Shown here in pieces: positions 16,329 through 24,966 of a DNA stretch of 64,000 bases (positions are counted from its first letter, which is position 1; each line of letters opens with the position of its first letter). Both the position numbers and the translations under genes were made by a program. Below the pieces are notes generated by a model. It had not been told where the DNA came from and did no database searches. It saw nothing but the letters and a program-made list of their open reading frames with translations. Source of the stretch: Ruminococcus sp. XPD3002 (GTDB lineage Bacteria; Bacillota; Clostridia; Oscillospirales; Ruminococcaceae); contig FPJT01000009.1 of NCBI GenBank assembly GCA_900119535.1, forward strand, positions 62,001-126,000, read 5' to 3'.

Positions 16329-17029
16329 AAAAGGCACTTGTAACAGGCGGTTCGGGCGGCATTGGTGAGGCTGTTTGCCGAAAGCTTGCCGAGGACGGCT
16401 ATTTCGTTTATATAGCGTATTCGAGCTCGGAGGAAAAGGCACGGAAACTTGCGGCTGAGATAGGCGGTGAGGCTGTAGGCTTCGATGTTGTGGACTCGGC
16501 AGCAATAAAAAAAGCTGCTGCGGATATCGGAGCACTGGACCTTCTCGTGAACAACGCAGGGATCTCGGAGATAGACCTGTTTACATCCATATCCGAGGAA
16601 AAAAGCAGCCGTATAATGTCCGTGAATCTCATAGGAGCAATGAACTGCGCAAGGTGCGTTCTCCCCGATATGATACACAGAAAGTCGGGATGCATCATAA
16701 ACATCTCCTCTATGTGGGGACAGTGCGGAGCTTCCTGCGAGGTGGACTACTCCGCATCAAAAGCAGGACTTATCGGCTTCACAAAGGCTCTTGCAAAGGA
16801 GACTGCACCATCGGGCATAAGAGTCAACTGTGTGTCTCCGGGATTCATAATGACAGAGATGAACAGCCGATTCTCGCAGGAGGATCTCGAACTCATCCTT
16901 GAGGACATCCCTCTCGGCATATTCGGCGAGCCCCGTCACGTTGCGGATGCTGTATCATTCCTTGCTTCGGACAGAGCGGAATATATCACAGGTCAGATAC
17001 TTGCAGTAAACGGCGGAATGGTCATATAG
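16325..17029 (+). CDS. SDR-family oxidoreductase, probable EF-P 5-aminopentanone reductase (YmfI-like)
   Basis: A 234-residue short-chain dehydrogenase: cofactor site TGGSGGIGEA (residues 7-16), NNAG, catalytic Ser in ISSMWG and YSASK (Tyr-x-x-x-Lys). The segment SSMWGQCGASCEVDYSASKAG and the C-terminal FLASDRAEYITGQILAVNGGM closely resemble YmfI, which reduces 5-aminopentanone on elongation factor P lysine to 5-aminopentanol in Bacillus. No efp gene is in the window, so this specific role is inferred. ATG 16325 overlaps the preceding stop; an earlier in-frame start is inside that gene. Confidence 0.8.
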   Translation: MKKALVTGGSGGIGEAVCRKLAEDGYFVYIAYSSSEEKARKLAAEIGGEAVGFDVVDSAAIKKAAADIGALDLLVNNAGISEIDLFTSISEEKSSRIMSVNLIGAMNCARCVLPDMIHRKSGCIINISSMWGQCGASCEVDYSASKAGLIGFTKALAKETAPSGIRVNCVSPGFIMTEMNSRFSQEDLELILEDIPLGIFGEPRHVADAVSFLASDRAEYITGQILAVNGGMVI

Positions 17030-17038
17030 GAGGTAAAT

Positions 17039-17629
17039 ATGGTAAGCGAAAGACTGAAAAAACAGCTTGATTTCATGCTTGAACTGGATAAGATGAAGAA
17101 CCTTTATCGTCAGACTTACGTTCTCCACGAGGACAGAAAAGAAAACGATGCCGAACACAGCTGGCATCTTGCGATAATGACGATGCTCCTTTCGGAGTAT
17201 TCTGCGGAACCTGTGGACGCTCTCCATGTAATGAAAATGGTGCTTATCCACGATGTTGTAGAGATAGATGCAGGGGACACCTACTGCTATGACGCTGAGG
17301 GGAACAAGTCCAAGGCTGAACGGGAGGAGAAAGCTGCACAGCGTATCTTCGGTATGCTGCCCGATGACCAGAAGAAGGAGTTCTATGAGCTGTGGAGGGA
17401 GTTTGAGGACTCTGAGACAGCTGATGCGAGATTTGCGGCTCTTATCGACCGTTTGCAGCCGCTTATGCTGAATTATACAAAGGGCGGCATATCGTGGAAG
17501 GAACACGACATAAAAATGGAACAGGTAATGGCTCGGAACAGTGAATATTTCAGTTCATCCGAGGCTCTTGCGGAGGTCATAACGGAACTGATAAACGATG
17601 CAGCAGAAAAGGGCTGGCTGAAAAAATAG
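17039..17629 (+). CDS. HD-domain phosphohydrolase (YfbR/HDDC2-like)
   Basis: A 196-residue HD-domain protein. Metal ligands are visible in NDAEHSWHLA (His), LIHDVVEIDAGDT (HD), and a later Asp in RFAALIDRLQP. YfbR and HDDC2 hydrolyse deoxyribonucleoside 5'-monophosphates; that substrate is an inference here. AGGAGG lies 6 bases before ATG, 9 bases after the SDR gene, so it is probably the last gene of that run. Confidence 0.87.
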   Translation: MVSERLKKQLDFMLELDKMKNLYRQTYVLHEDRKENDAEHSWHLAIMTMLLSEYSAEPVDALHVMKMVLIHDVVEIDAGDTYCYDAEGNKSKAEREEKAAQRIFGMLPDDQKKEFYELWREFEDSETADARFAALIDRLQPLMLNYTKGGISWKEHDIKMEQVMARNSEYFSSSEALAEVITELINDAAEKGWLKK

Positions 17630-17635
17630 TGAATC

Positions 17636-17905
17636 TGCGCTCCCCTAACAATGTTCAGTGCAATGACCGTCTAATGAGGGTTACAGCTTGTCAAAAAGCC
17701 TGAAATCATTAATTTGGGGATTCTAAAGGGATGCTATCCCTTTAGCGGATTCCAAAGGCAGAGCCCTGCAATACAAAGCGCTCAGCAAAGGGTGAATTTC
17801 AAAACAGTCCGGTGGACTGTTTTGAAAGAGGGAACGCCCTGCAAGAGAGGGCGTTCCCAGATGATTCAATACTTTTTTGACAGACCGTAACCGCCTAATG
17901 GCAGT
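17636..17905. repeat. Cluster of palindromic repeats in a 480-base gap
   Basis: Starts with a degenerate GCTCCCCTAACAATGTTCAG unit, a relative of the 37910 repeat, then AAAGGGATGCTATCCCTTT (17725-17743), CAAAACAGTCC-ggt-GGACTGTTTTG (17800-17824) and GGGAACGCCCT/AGGGCGTTCCC (17830-17858). The last hairpin matches the tail of the repeat near 1970-2000. These make a mosaic of REP-like hairpins. Nothing coding is seen from 17630 to 18110. Confidence 0.65.
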
Positions 17906-18012
17906 TGTTGAGCTGCATTCGTTATAATAACCAAAACCATCCACGCATTTCAGTACACTATTACCAAAGCGACGAAAAAAGTGAAAGATTGGTGAATCTT
18001 CGTGTATACGCC

Positions 18013-18046
18013 TTGAAAGTTGATATTTCTTATGTTATAGTATAAT
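18013..18046 (+). promoter_or_regulatory. Probable promoter of the LTA-synthase-like gene
   Basis: TATAAT at 18041-18046 with candidate -35 elements TTGATA (18020-18025, 15-bp spacing) or TTGAAA (18013-18018, 22 bp); spacing is not ideal, so the exact -35 is uncertain. Confidence 0.5.
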
Positions 18047-18110
18047 TAGCGAAAAATAGATTATTAACGTACTGTTTTGATGTACTTTTTATGATAGAAG
18101 GATGGGTTAA

Positions 18111-19979
18111 ATGAGTAACATAAATAATAAGACAACAAGTATGATATTTGAGCGCATACAAAAGCTCAATGATAAACGTGAAAAAAATTCGGAAAAATAC
18201 AAGCTGCTGAACATATTCCTGCTTGTTGTATTTCCGCTGTTTATAAGCTGTATGGCAGAGATAAACCAGTTCAAGAAGGTCGGTTCATTTGCAGCCTTCT
18301 TTGCAGGTCATCCCTCCATAATGGTATTTGATTACATAGTTGCGGCGGTTGTATTCGCATTCCTGTTGGCATTGTTCAGAAAGGGCTGGATAGCTTCGGT
18401 GATACAGAGCTTCGTGTATATGGCTCTGAGCATTACGGAGCTTTTCAAATACGGCACCAACGGAAATCACCTGATACTTTCGGATATGAAGCTTTTCAGA
18501 AGCGTGAAGAGCCTTAAATCCTTTGCGTATATCAGGATAACACCGAGACTTATAATCTACTGCGCTATAGTAGTGATATTTGCGCTTATAATATTCTATC
18601 TTAATCCCAAGCTGCCGCGGCATATACCGATGAAGCGAACCATTGCCGCACTTATGTGCGTGGTAGTATCGGCAGGAATGATCATAATCCCCGGATTCTA
18701 TGATCCTGTATACCGCTTTTTCAAGCTTGATACCACTGCGGCTACAAATGCTTTCATACTGAACGAGAAGTTCGATAAAAACAGCTTCCTTGCATTCATA
18801 GTCGAGACGGCTTCGGAAAGTTATGCGAACCGACTTGTTACTCCCGATAACTACAACGAGGAGTATGTGGAAGAGATTACAGATGTATCCGTTGATAAGA
18901 ATGAGGACTTCAACGGCGGCGTGAAGCCAAATGTACTTGTGATAATGAGCGAGTCATACGCTGATTTCAGAGTTTTCGACCAGCTGAACATCGATCCTTC
19001 ATACTATGCAGGCTTCGATAAGGCAAGGGAGGAAGGTTACGGCGGAACCGCGATCTCGCCTACATACGCAAGCTACACAGTACGTTCCGAGTTCGAGCTG
19101 CTTTTCGGACTTCCTGTAAAGGGACTTAATACACCTAATATGCCTCAGCGTGAGCTTGCAGACCGTGAACAGCCTGCAATGGCTCAGTACTACAAGTCAT
19201 GGGGATACAGCACAGCTTATGTACATCCTTTCCGTCCGTCATTCTACAGCCGTGAGAGGATATATGATACATTCGGATTTGACAAGATGATATTCCATGA
19301 TGACATCACAGGAGTAAGCGATTTCACAGTGCCTGTTGAGCATTACGGTACATATGTGGACGACAGCACCGTATACAATCAGCTTCTCAATCTCATCGAG
19401 ACAACTGACGATCCGCTTTATGTACATACAACAACTATGCAGAATCATCAGCCTTACGATCAGGGACCTGATCCTACAGACGAGTTCGGCAACTATCTTG
19501 ACTGGGTACGCCATACAAACGAGGGACTTACAAATTTCCTCGCCAAGCTGAAGACTCTTGATGAGCCTACACTGGTATTCTTCGTAGGCGACCACTTCCC
19601 GTCCCTCAGAGGAGAGACAAGTGTATATAACCAGCTTGATCTCAACGGCGATAACTGCGGAGTTCTTTACGAGCAGAAGTATTTCTTCTGGAGCAACTAC
19701 GATGCAGATTATGCCCGCGTTCCGAAGAATAAAATATCGTTCTTCTATATGCCTTATGTGATAATAAATATCATTGATGCACCTCATGATGCATTTATCG
19801 AGAAAATGCTCGGATTCATGAAGACTCTGCCGATCTACTCTACGGACTATGATAATACCATACCCGAAAATGAGGAACTTAACGTACTTACCTATGACAG
19901 AGTTATCGGTGATGTAATGTCACCATGTCCGATACCTGAAGAGGTACTTGTAACAAGCAAACAGGTCAAGGAGAAATAA
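18111..19979 (+). CDS. LTA synthase family sulfatase-fold membrane protein
   Basis: A 622-residue protein with five N-terminal membrane helices (residues about 30-215) and an extracellular sulfatase-fold domain. Expected catalytic Thr323 lies in SYTVRSEFELLFGLP, matching the TSDSEF region of LtaS; other metal or substrate residues are in VIMSESYADF, TTTMQNHQPY and FVGDHFPSL. The family transfers phosphoglycerol from phosphatidylglycerol to lipoteichoic acid or related envelope polymers. GxxESF is altered to MSESY, so the exact polymer is uncertain. Followed after one base by a thioesterase gene, suggesting an operon. Confidence 0.88.
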   Translation: MSNINNKTTSMIFERIQKLNDKREKNSEKYKLLNIFLLVVFPLFISCMAEINQFKKVGSFAAFFAGHPSIMVFDYIVAAVVFAFLLALFRKGWIASVIQSFVYMALSITELFKYGTNGNHLILSDMKLFRSVKSLKSFAYIRITPRLIIYCAIVVIFALIIFYLNPKLPRHIPMKRTIAALMCVVVSAGMIIIPGFYDPVYRFFKLDTTAATNAFILNEKFDKNSFLAFIVETASESYANRLVTPDNYNEEYVEEITDVSVDKNEDFNGGVKPNVLVIMSESYADFRVFDQLNIDPSYYAGFDKAREEGYGGTAISPTYASYTVRSEFELLFGLPVKGLNTPNMPQRELADREQPAMAQYYKSWGYSTAYVHPFRPSFYSRERIYDTFGFDKMIFHDDITGVSDFTVPVEHYGTYVDDSTVYNQLLNLIETTDDPLYVHTTTMQNHQPYDQGPDPTDEFGNYLDWVRHTNEGLTNFLAKLKTLDEPTLVFFVGDHFPSLRGETSVYNQLDLNGDNCGVLYEQKYFFWSNYDADYARVPKNKISFFYMPYVIINIIDAPHDAFIEKMLGFMKTLPIYSTDYDNTIPENEELNVLTYDRVIGDVMSPCPIPEEVLVTSKQVKEK

Positions 19980-19980
19980 T

Positions 19981-20373
19981 ATGAAGGAAATCAATACAGG
20001 CATAACAGGAAAAGCTGAAACTATTGCGACCGATGAGCGCCTTGCATCAAGTGTCGGAAGCGGAAACCTGAGAGTCTTTGCAACTCCCGAAATGATCGCA
20101 CTTATGGAAAAGTCAGCATGCAATGCGGTTGCGGACTACCTTGAAGGCGACGAAACTACAGTGGGTACAGAGCTCAATGTTAAGCATGTATCTGCAACTC
20201 CCGAGGGTATGAAGGTATGGGCAGAGGCTGAGCTTACCGCAGTAAACGGACGTGAATTCACATTCGCTGTAAAGGCATATGACGAATCGGGACTTATCGG
20301 CGAAGGCGAACATAAGCGCTTTCTCGTATACGGTGAAAGATTCACAGCAAAGGCCGAGTCCAAAAAAGCGTAA
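19981..20373 (+). CDS. Hotdog-fold thioesterase (FlK-like)
   Basis: A 130-residue single-domain hotdog thioesterase resembling the fluoroacetyl-CoA thioesterase FlK group: NLRVFATPEMIALMEKSACNAV with the usual Thr/Glu, and TVGTELNVKHVSATP. It hydrolyses an acyl-CoA or acyl-carrier thioester in the cytoplasm; the physiological substrate is unknown. The ribosome binding site AAGGAG lies inside the end of the preceding gene, indicating coupled translation. Confidence 0.85.
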   Translation: MKEINTGITGKAETIATDERLASSVGSGNLRVFATPEMIALMEKSACNAVADYLEGDETTVGTELNVKHVSATPEGMKVWAEAELTAVNGREFTFAVKAYDESGLIGEGEHKRFLVYGERFTAKAESKKA

Positions 20374-20403
20374 TTACAATACGTTTATAGAAGATTTATA
20401 TTG

Positions 20404-20570
20404 CATTATCGGGGGGATCTTTCTGATGAGAGATTTCCCCTGATTCTTTCCGGAGCTTTAATATGTCAAGGAATCAATTTTATCTATCTGTTGGGAACGG
20501 CGTTCCTTACACTACTTTCTGCTGATTACTAAAAAGGGCGCACAGTGTGCGCCCCTACACTTAGTTCTGA
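20404..20570. repeat. Hairpin and repeat fragments before prsW
   Basis: The 318-base gap contains GGGGGGATCT - ttctgatg - AGATTTCCCC (20411-20440), which resembles the terminal hairpin of the 5228-5449 element and may also end the thioesterase transcript. Next come GGGAACGGCGTTCC and GGGCGCACAGTGTGCGCCC. No gene is seen. Confidence 0.55.
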
Positions 20571-20629
20571 ACTCTTATAACTGCTTTCTGCTTTCTGATT
20601 ACTGATTCCAGATTTAATATGATTTTTAC

Positions 20630-20658
20630 TGGACTTTTTTTCGTCACCGTGTTATAAT
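20630..20658 (+). promoter_or_regulatory. Promoter of the prsW-azlCD run
   Basis: TGGACT (20630-20635), 17-bp spacer, TATAAT (20653-20658). Confidence 0.65.
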
Positions 20659-20691
20659 ATCAGTTGTGACTATTTAATTAAGGAGAATAAT

Positions 20692-21402
20692 ATGCATTAT
20701 CTTGTTGCTGCAGCAGTACTTCCTGCTCTGATACTATTGTTTTACATAAGAAAACAGGACAAAATAGAGGCTGAACCTCCGGGACTTATCCTTAAGCTGT
20801 TCCTGTTAGGCGCTCTCACCGTTATCCCCGCAGGCATTATCGAAGCGATACTTACAACGATATTCGGATATGTGCTGAATGAATCGAGTATAGCATACAA
20901 GTTCATAGAGAACTTCCTTTTTGTTGCCCTGACAGAGGAATGGTTCAAGCGACTCGTTACCAAAAAGGTAACATGGAAGTCTCCCGAATTCAACTATACC
21001 TACGATGGTGTGGTCTATGCAGTTGCTGTTTCACTGGGTTTTGCTGCGGCAGAGAATCTTTTATACGTATCTGAAGGCGGTTTGAAAGTTGCTATTCTTC
21101 GTGCTCTTACTGCTATCCCGGGACACACTATGTTTGCTGTATTTATGGGACTGCAATACGCACTTGCCAAAAAAGCACACTCAGCCGCCGACGGTCCGCT
21201 CATGAGGAGACATCTGCGCCGTTCTCTTTTCTTTCCGGTGCTTATACACGGATTCTATGATTTCTGTATTTCTGTGGGCAATGTTTTTTCGATCCTCCTC
21301 TTCTATGCATTCTTCATTATGATGCTTATATTTGCGATTTTAACTGTCAGGAGGCTGTCGCGTGAGGACGCACCCGTTTCAAATGAAGATATTTTTGTCT
21401 GA
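20692..21402 (+). CDS. prsW: PrsW family intramembrane metalloprotease
   Basis: A 236-residue polytopic membrane protein with all PrsW motifs: EEWFKRLV (Glu82-Glu83), GFAAAENLLYV, PGHTMFAVFMG, and HGFYDF. PrsW in Bacillus performs site-1 cleavage of the anti-sigma factor RsiW; relatives cut other membrane proteins. No anti-sigma gene is adjacent, so the target is unknown. Start ATG 20692 follows AAGGAG; a short gap separates it from azlC. Confidence 0.88.
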   Translation: MHYLVAAAVLPALILLFYIRKQDKIEAEPPGLILKLFLLGALTVIPAGIIEAILTTIFGYVLNESSIAYKFIENFLFVALTEEWFKRLVTKKVTWKSPEFNYTYDGVVYAVAVSLGFAAAENLLYVSEGGLKVAILRALTAIPGHTMFAVFMGLQYALAKKAHSAADGPLMRRHLRRSLFFPVLIHGFYDFCISVGNVFSILLFYAFFIMMLIFAILTVRRLSREDAPVSNEDIFV

Positions 21403-21461
21403 AACAGCTGTTGCTACGCCGATCAGACTTTGCTAAAAAAGCTAAGAAAAGGAAGATTAAA

Positions 21462-22160
21462 TTGAGATCAGATTTCACAAAAGGCATTTCACACGGCATA
21501 CCAATAGCACTCGGCTATCTTTCGGTATCATTCGGTTTCGGAATAGCAGCTGTACGCTCGGGGATATCACCTCTTGCTGCGTCAGTCATTTCCCTTACTA
21601 ACCTTACCTCGGCAGGTCAGGCGGCAGGTATCGACATAATTGCTGCATGCGGTACCCTGCTGGAGATGATACTCGTACAGCTGACCATTAACATCCGCTA
21701 TTCACTTATGGCACTGTCACTTTCGCAGAATTTGTCGCCTAAGTTCACAACGGGACACAGACTTCTCGCTTCATATGGTATAACCGACGAGATATTCGCA
21801 GTTTGTTCCGCACAGAAAGAGCCGCTTACTCCGCTTTATATGTACGGTATGATATTCATTGCTGCTCTCGGCTGGGTAACAGGTACCGCACTCGGAGCAA
21901 AAATGGGACAGATACTTCCGCAGAACATATCGGATGCAATGGGAATAGTTCTCTACGGCATGTTCATAGCAATAATAATCCCTCCGTCACGAAAGGAAAA
22001 GAGCGTACTCTGTGTAGTTGCGGCAGCTGCTGCAATGAGCGTGGTGTTCAAGTACCTTTTAACGCAGGTATCAGGCGGATTTGCTATCATAATATGTGCT
22101 ATAGCCGCTGCTGCTCTCGGAGCTGTATTTTTCCCCGTAAAGGAGGATGAAGCAGAGTGA
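21462..22160 (+). CDS. azlC: AzlC family branched-chain amino acid exporter subunit
   Basis: A 232-residue membrane protein opening with FTKGISHGIPIALGYLSVSFGFG and containing NLTSAGQAA and LEMILVQLTINIRYSLM, typical of AzlC. With AzlD it exports branched-chain amino acids or analogues such as azaleucine. The frame is open upstream to TTG 21411, but TTG 21462 has a GGAAG site 7 bases before it and matches the usual length, so it is preferred. It overlaps azlD by 4 bases. Confidence 0.87.
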   Translation: MRSDFTKGISHGIPIALGYLSVSFGFGIAAVRSGISPLAASVISLTNLTSAGQAAGIDIIAACGTLLEMILVQLTINIRYSLMALSLSQNLSPKFTTGHRLLASYGITDEIFAVCSAQKEPLTPLYMYGMIFIAALGWVTGTALGAKMGQILPQNISDAMGIVLYGMFIAIIIPPSRKEKSVLCVVAAAAAMSVVFKYLLTQVSGGFAIIICAIAAAALGAVFFPVKEDEAE

Positions 22161-22465
22161 GTATCGCTGTATATATCGCAGTTATGGCAGGAGTAACATA
22201 CATAATACGTATGCTTCCGTTCACATTTTTCCGCAAGAAGATAAAGTCGAGATTCATAAGGAGTTTCCTGCATTACATTCCCTATGCTGTACTGAGCGCA
22301 ATGACTATACCAGCAATATTCTACAGCACAAACAGCGTGATAACGGCTGTTGCAGGTACTGTTACAGCATTGGTTCTTGCATATTTCGACCTGCCTCTTA
22401 TAGTCGTGGCACTTTCTGCTTCGGCAGCAGCCTTTATTACAGGCCTTATAGAACGAAGCTTATAG
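22157..22465 (+). CDS. azlD: AzlD domain protein, partner of AzlC
   Basis: A 102-residue protein with four predicted helices and the AzlD motifs TYIIRMLPF and FLHYIPYAVLSAMTIPAI. It is the small subunit of the AzlCD exporter. GTG start overlapping the azlC stop (GTGA), with AAAGGAGG about 10 bases before it. Confidence 0.88.
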   Translation: MSIAVYIAVMAGVTYIIRMLPFTFFRKKIKSRFIRSFLHYIPYAVLSAMTIPAIFYSTNSVITAVAGTVTALVLAYFDLPLIVVALSASAAAFITGLIERSL

Positions 22466-22509
22466 GATGCACTTTACTTGATATGCATATACATAGACTT
22501 TTACGTACA

Positions 22510-22695
22510 TTTATTCGGGGGAACCCTTTTGAATAAGGATTTCCCTCAATTTCTTTGTAAAGGCATTACGTTATAATTTCAGCCTTACATGGCACTCACG
22601 AAAAATTACGGTTTCAGATAACTGTAATGGAGTGACATGTAAGGCTGAAAATTTGGGTAAAAAGTCTTTGGAAAGGGTTCCCCCGATAAATACAC
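22510..22695 (-). repeat. Dispersed palindromic element, copy 2 (inverted)
   Basis: Reverse-oriented relative of 5228-5449. Read on the minus strand it contains CCCTTTCCAAAGACTTTTT, AAATTTTCAGCCTTACAT and the returning arm ATGTAAGGCTGAAAT (arms 22576-22597 and 22630-22652). Stem tips differ from copy 1 yet still pair, indicating selection or origin as a folded element. The outer ends carry GGGGGAA-type sequence. No gene between 22466 and 22759. Confidence 0.75.
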
Positions 22696-22759
22696 ATAAA
22701 ACTTTTGTGTGAGTATTAATCTTACGGTTATTCCTTTTTATAAGTAAATGCAAAACATC

Positions 22760-24667
22760 TCAGAACTGCACGTATTTCAGGTAATCCGCCATCATCATAG
22801 AGCTTTCTGCAATAGGATAGTTGTATACATTAGGCAGCTTATGGTCGGAGTCCATTTTGTTGGTATATGTTCTGCTCTTGTTGAAATAAGTCCATTCATC
22901 TGGTTTAGAAGCATTGTCATCGTATGTGCAGTCAAACTCGTACCACTTGTCATCCAGTTTTATTGCGTTCCAGCTGTGAATGTTCGGATTGACGAAAGTG
23001 CGGACTTCAAGGCCTGCAAGAGTCATCAAAAGGCTTGCTGCATCGGCATAATGACGGCAAATAGCCTTGTTCTCAATAAGAGCCATATAAGTCGGGTGGT
23101 CTGAGTCGTCTGTATCGACGATATCGTTCTCATAATCGATATTATCCATAACCCACTGGCTGAGCCGAACCTCTTTTTCAAGGTCGGACATACTGTCATC
23201 CACAGTCTCGCTGACTACTTTCTTAGCCTTTTCCAGTGCCTCACAGTAGTGGGAGTATTCGTATGAAAGCGAGTCGCACAGAGCCTTGTTGTCCTTAATG
23301 ACCTCCCAGTCGGTGACGGGGTTATAGCCGAGATTCAGGGACCTCAGGTTTTTCATGTCCTTGATCGGAGCAACGCTTGTGATATGATTTCCGATAAGTC
23401 CGAGATACTTAAGCGAGCTTATGTTTGTTACAGGTGAGATATCGCTTATATTGCCGTAGCCTAACCATAGGTCGGTGAGCTGTGTAAGAGCGCTCAGATC
23501 AGGTATCTCCTCTATCATGCAGAATGAAAGATCGATGGATTTTAGCTTTGTCAGACCTGCAATGGGCGTTATATCGGTAATATCGCTGATAGCAATGGAT
23601 AAATACTCAAGGTTCGGGAAGTACTCTATACCGTCCAGTGAACCGATACCCGTCATCCATAAACCTGTTACCTGCCTGCACTCTTCCTCGGTAAGAACGT
23701 GGTCGATCGGGAAACCAAGCTGTTTTTTTGCGAAATATGAGATGTTTTTTTCAATTTCTCCGTTAGGCGAATTAGGATCGTGTTCATTTGGGATGCTGTT
23801 TACTGTTGATACTGCTTCATCCTTGCGGATATATTTTTCGGTGAAGGTCTGGTTGTCCCGTCCTTTGTGGACGATTTTGAGCGTATCGCCGTCGCCTGAT
23901 ATTTCGAGCTGTTCGTCATACAAGTCCTCATAGGCGCTGAAGCGACCGTATTCAATATTGAAGTTGGTAATGAAACTGTATTTTGTATAGCCGCCGTTTT
24001 CGTATCTGTCATTTGAAATGAAGAACAGCTGATCGTTTGCGGTCGAAAGTTCAGCGGTCACAACCGACATCATGGGAGAGGGGGTAGTAAAGCCGTTCAG
24101 ATAGTAGGTTCCGTCAATGAGATCGTGTGAGTCACTGACATTTATAAGAAGCTTCTGCATAAGGCAGCGATCGAAGGTATTCAGCTTTCCGTCGGAATTG
24201 AGGTCAGCGTTCTCCCAGTCGGAGATATCTGCGGAAGCATCGCCCATAAGCCACTTTTCGAGCAGTGTCATGTCAGCAATGTCCATTTGTCCGTCGCTGT
24301 TGATATCGCCTTTAACGTTCTTGTCGGGACGCATTATATCTGCCTGTTTTTGCAGATAATCCATTGAAGCATAGCCCTTTTGTCCGTAGTAATCGAGGTA
24401 TGCCCATTTGCCGTCAGAGGAAATGACCTCTATCCTCATATCGGGATAAAGTCTTCCGATTATCTCACTTGATGTATCAGGCGCTCTGCGGACGTTCAGC
24501 CAGTCCTTTACGCCCTTGGTAATGTAATAACCTGCGTAGTCAGAGGACATTTCCGCAGCGTATGAAGTGATACCTGATTCCGATGATACAGGCTGTGCGG
24601 CAGGAAATGCAAAAGCAGCTGCCGAAATTGCAGCAATTGAGAATGATAATAATTTCTTGATGATCAT
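22760..24667 (-). CDS. Secreted SH3 - dockerin - leucine-rich repeat - transglutaminase-like protein
   Basis: A 635-residue exported protein. Signal peptide (1-38); bacterial SH3 domain (about 46-108, VKDWLNVRRAPDTSSEIIGRL); type I dockerin (about 119-178, GDINSDGQMDIAD and ADLNSDGKLNTFD, both calcium loops intact); an unassigned beta-rich stretch (180-290); five or six internalin-type LRRs (about 335-460); and a transglutaminase-like domain with Cys537 (ICRHYADA), His564 (NIHSWNAI) and Asp579 (WYEFDCTYDD). The complete Cys-His-Asp triad suggests protein cross-linking or proteolysis at the cell surface or cellulosome. GGAGG lies 7 bases before ATG. Not a known glycoside hydrolase; function inferred only. 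Confidence 0.85.
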   Translation of the reverse strand: MIIKKLLSFSIAAISAAAFAFPAAQPVSSESGITSYAAEMSSDYAGYYITKGVKDWLNVRRAPDTSSEIIGRLYPDMRIEVISSDGKWAYLDYYGQKGYASMDYLQKQADIMRPDKNVKGDINSDGQMDIADMTLLEKWLMGDASADISDWENADLNSDGKLNTFDRCLMQKLLINVSDSHDLIDGTYYLNGFTTPSPMMSVVTAELSTANDQLFFISNDRYENGGYTKYSFITNFNIEYGRFSAYEDLYDEQLEISGDGDTLKIVHKGRDNQTFTEKYIRKDEAVSTVNSIPNEHDPNSPNGEIEKNISYFAKKQLGFPIDHVLTEEECRQVTGLWMTGIGSLDGIEYFPNLEYLSIAISDITDITPIAGLTKLKSIDLSFCMIEEIPDLSALTQLTDLWLGYGNISDISPVTNISSLKYLGLIGNHITSVAPIKDMKNLRSLNLGYNPVTDWEVIKDNKALCDSLSYEYSHYCEALEKAKKVVSETVDDSMSDLEKEVRLSQWVMDNIDYENDIVDTDDSDHPTYMALIENKAICRHYADAASLLMTLAGLEVRTFVNPNIHSWNAIKLDDKWYEFDCTYDDNASKPDEWTYFNKSRTYTNKMDSDHKLPNVYNYPIAESSMMMADYLKYVQF

Positions 24668-24705
24668 TTAGTACCTCCGATCTTAGCGAGAGTTGTCTTT
24701 GACTT

Positions 24706-24734
24706 ATTTTAACATTTCCGAAATAATTTGTCAA
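24706..24734 (-). promoter_or_regulatory. Promoter of the LRR/transglutaminase dockerin gene
   Basis: Minus strand: TTGACA (24729-24734), 17-bp spacer, TAAAAT (24706-24711). Confidence 0.8.
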
Positions 24735-24847
24735 TAGAAAAACAAAAGTATATGTATTATAATCTTTTTTTTAGGCAAAGAAGATAATAGTGTACATTTC
24801 TTGAAAAGATTTGAGAGAAAAATGCAATAAAACGACACGATTGTTCA

Positions 24848-24876
24848 TTGTTATTTTGATCTTGTTAATGTATAAT
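24848..24876 (+). promoter_or_regulatory. Promoter of the GH44 gene
   Basis: TTGTTA (24848-24853), 17-bp spacer, TATAAT (24871-24876). It is divergent from the promoter at 24706-24734, so the two dockerin genes share a 300-base control region. Confidence 0.65.
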
Positions 24877-24966
24877 GTAAACAGGGAAGATCAGTGGGAT
24901 TTGTTCCCGCACGAATAAAATACAGAAGAATAAAATGAAATCAAGAAAACAGGAGGATCAGAGATC

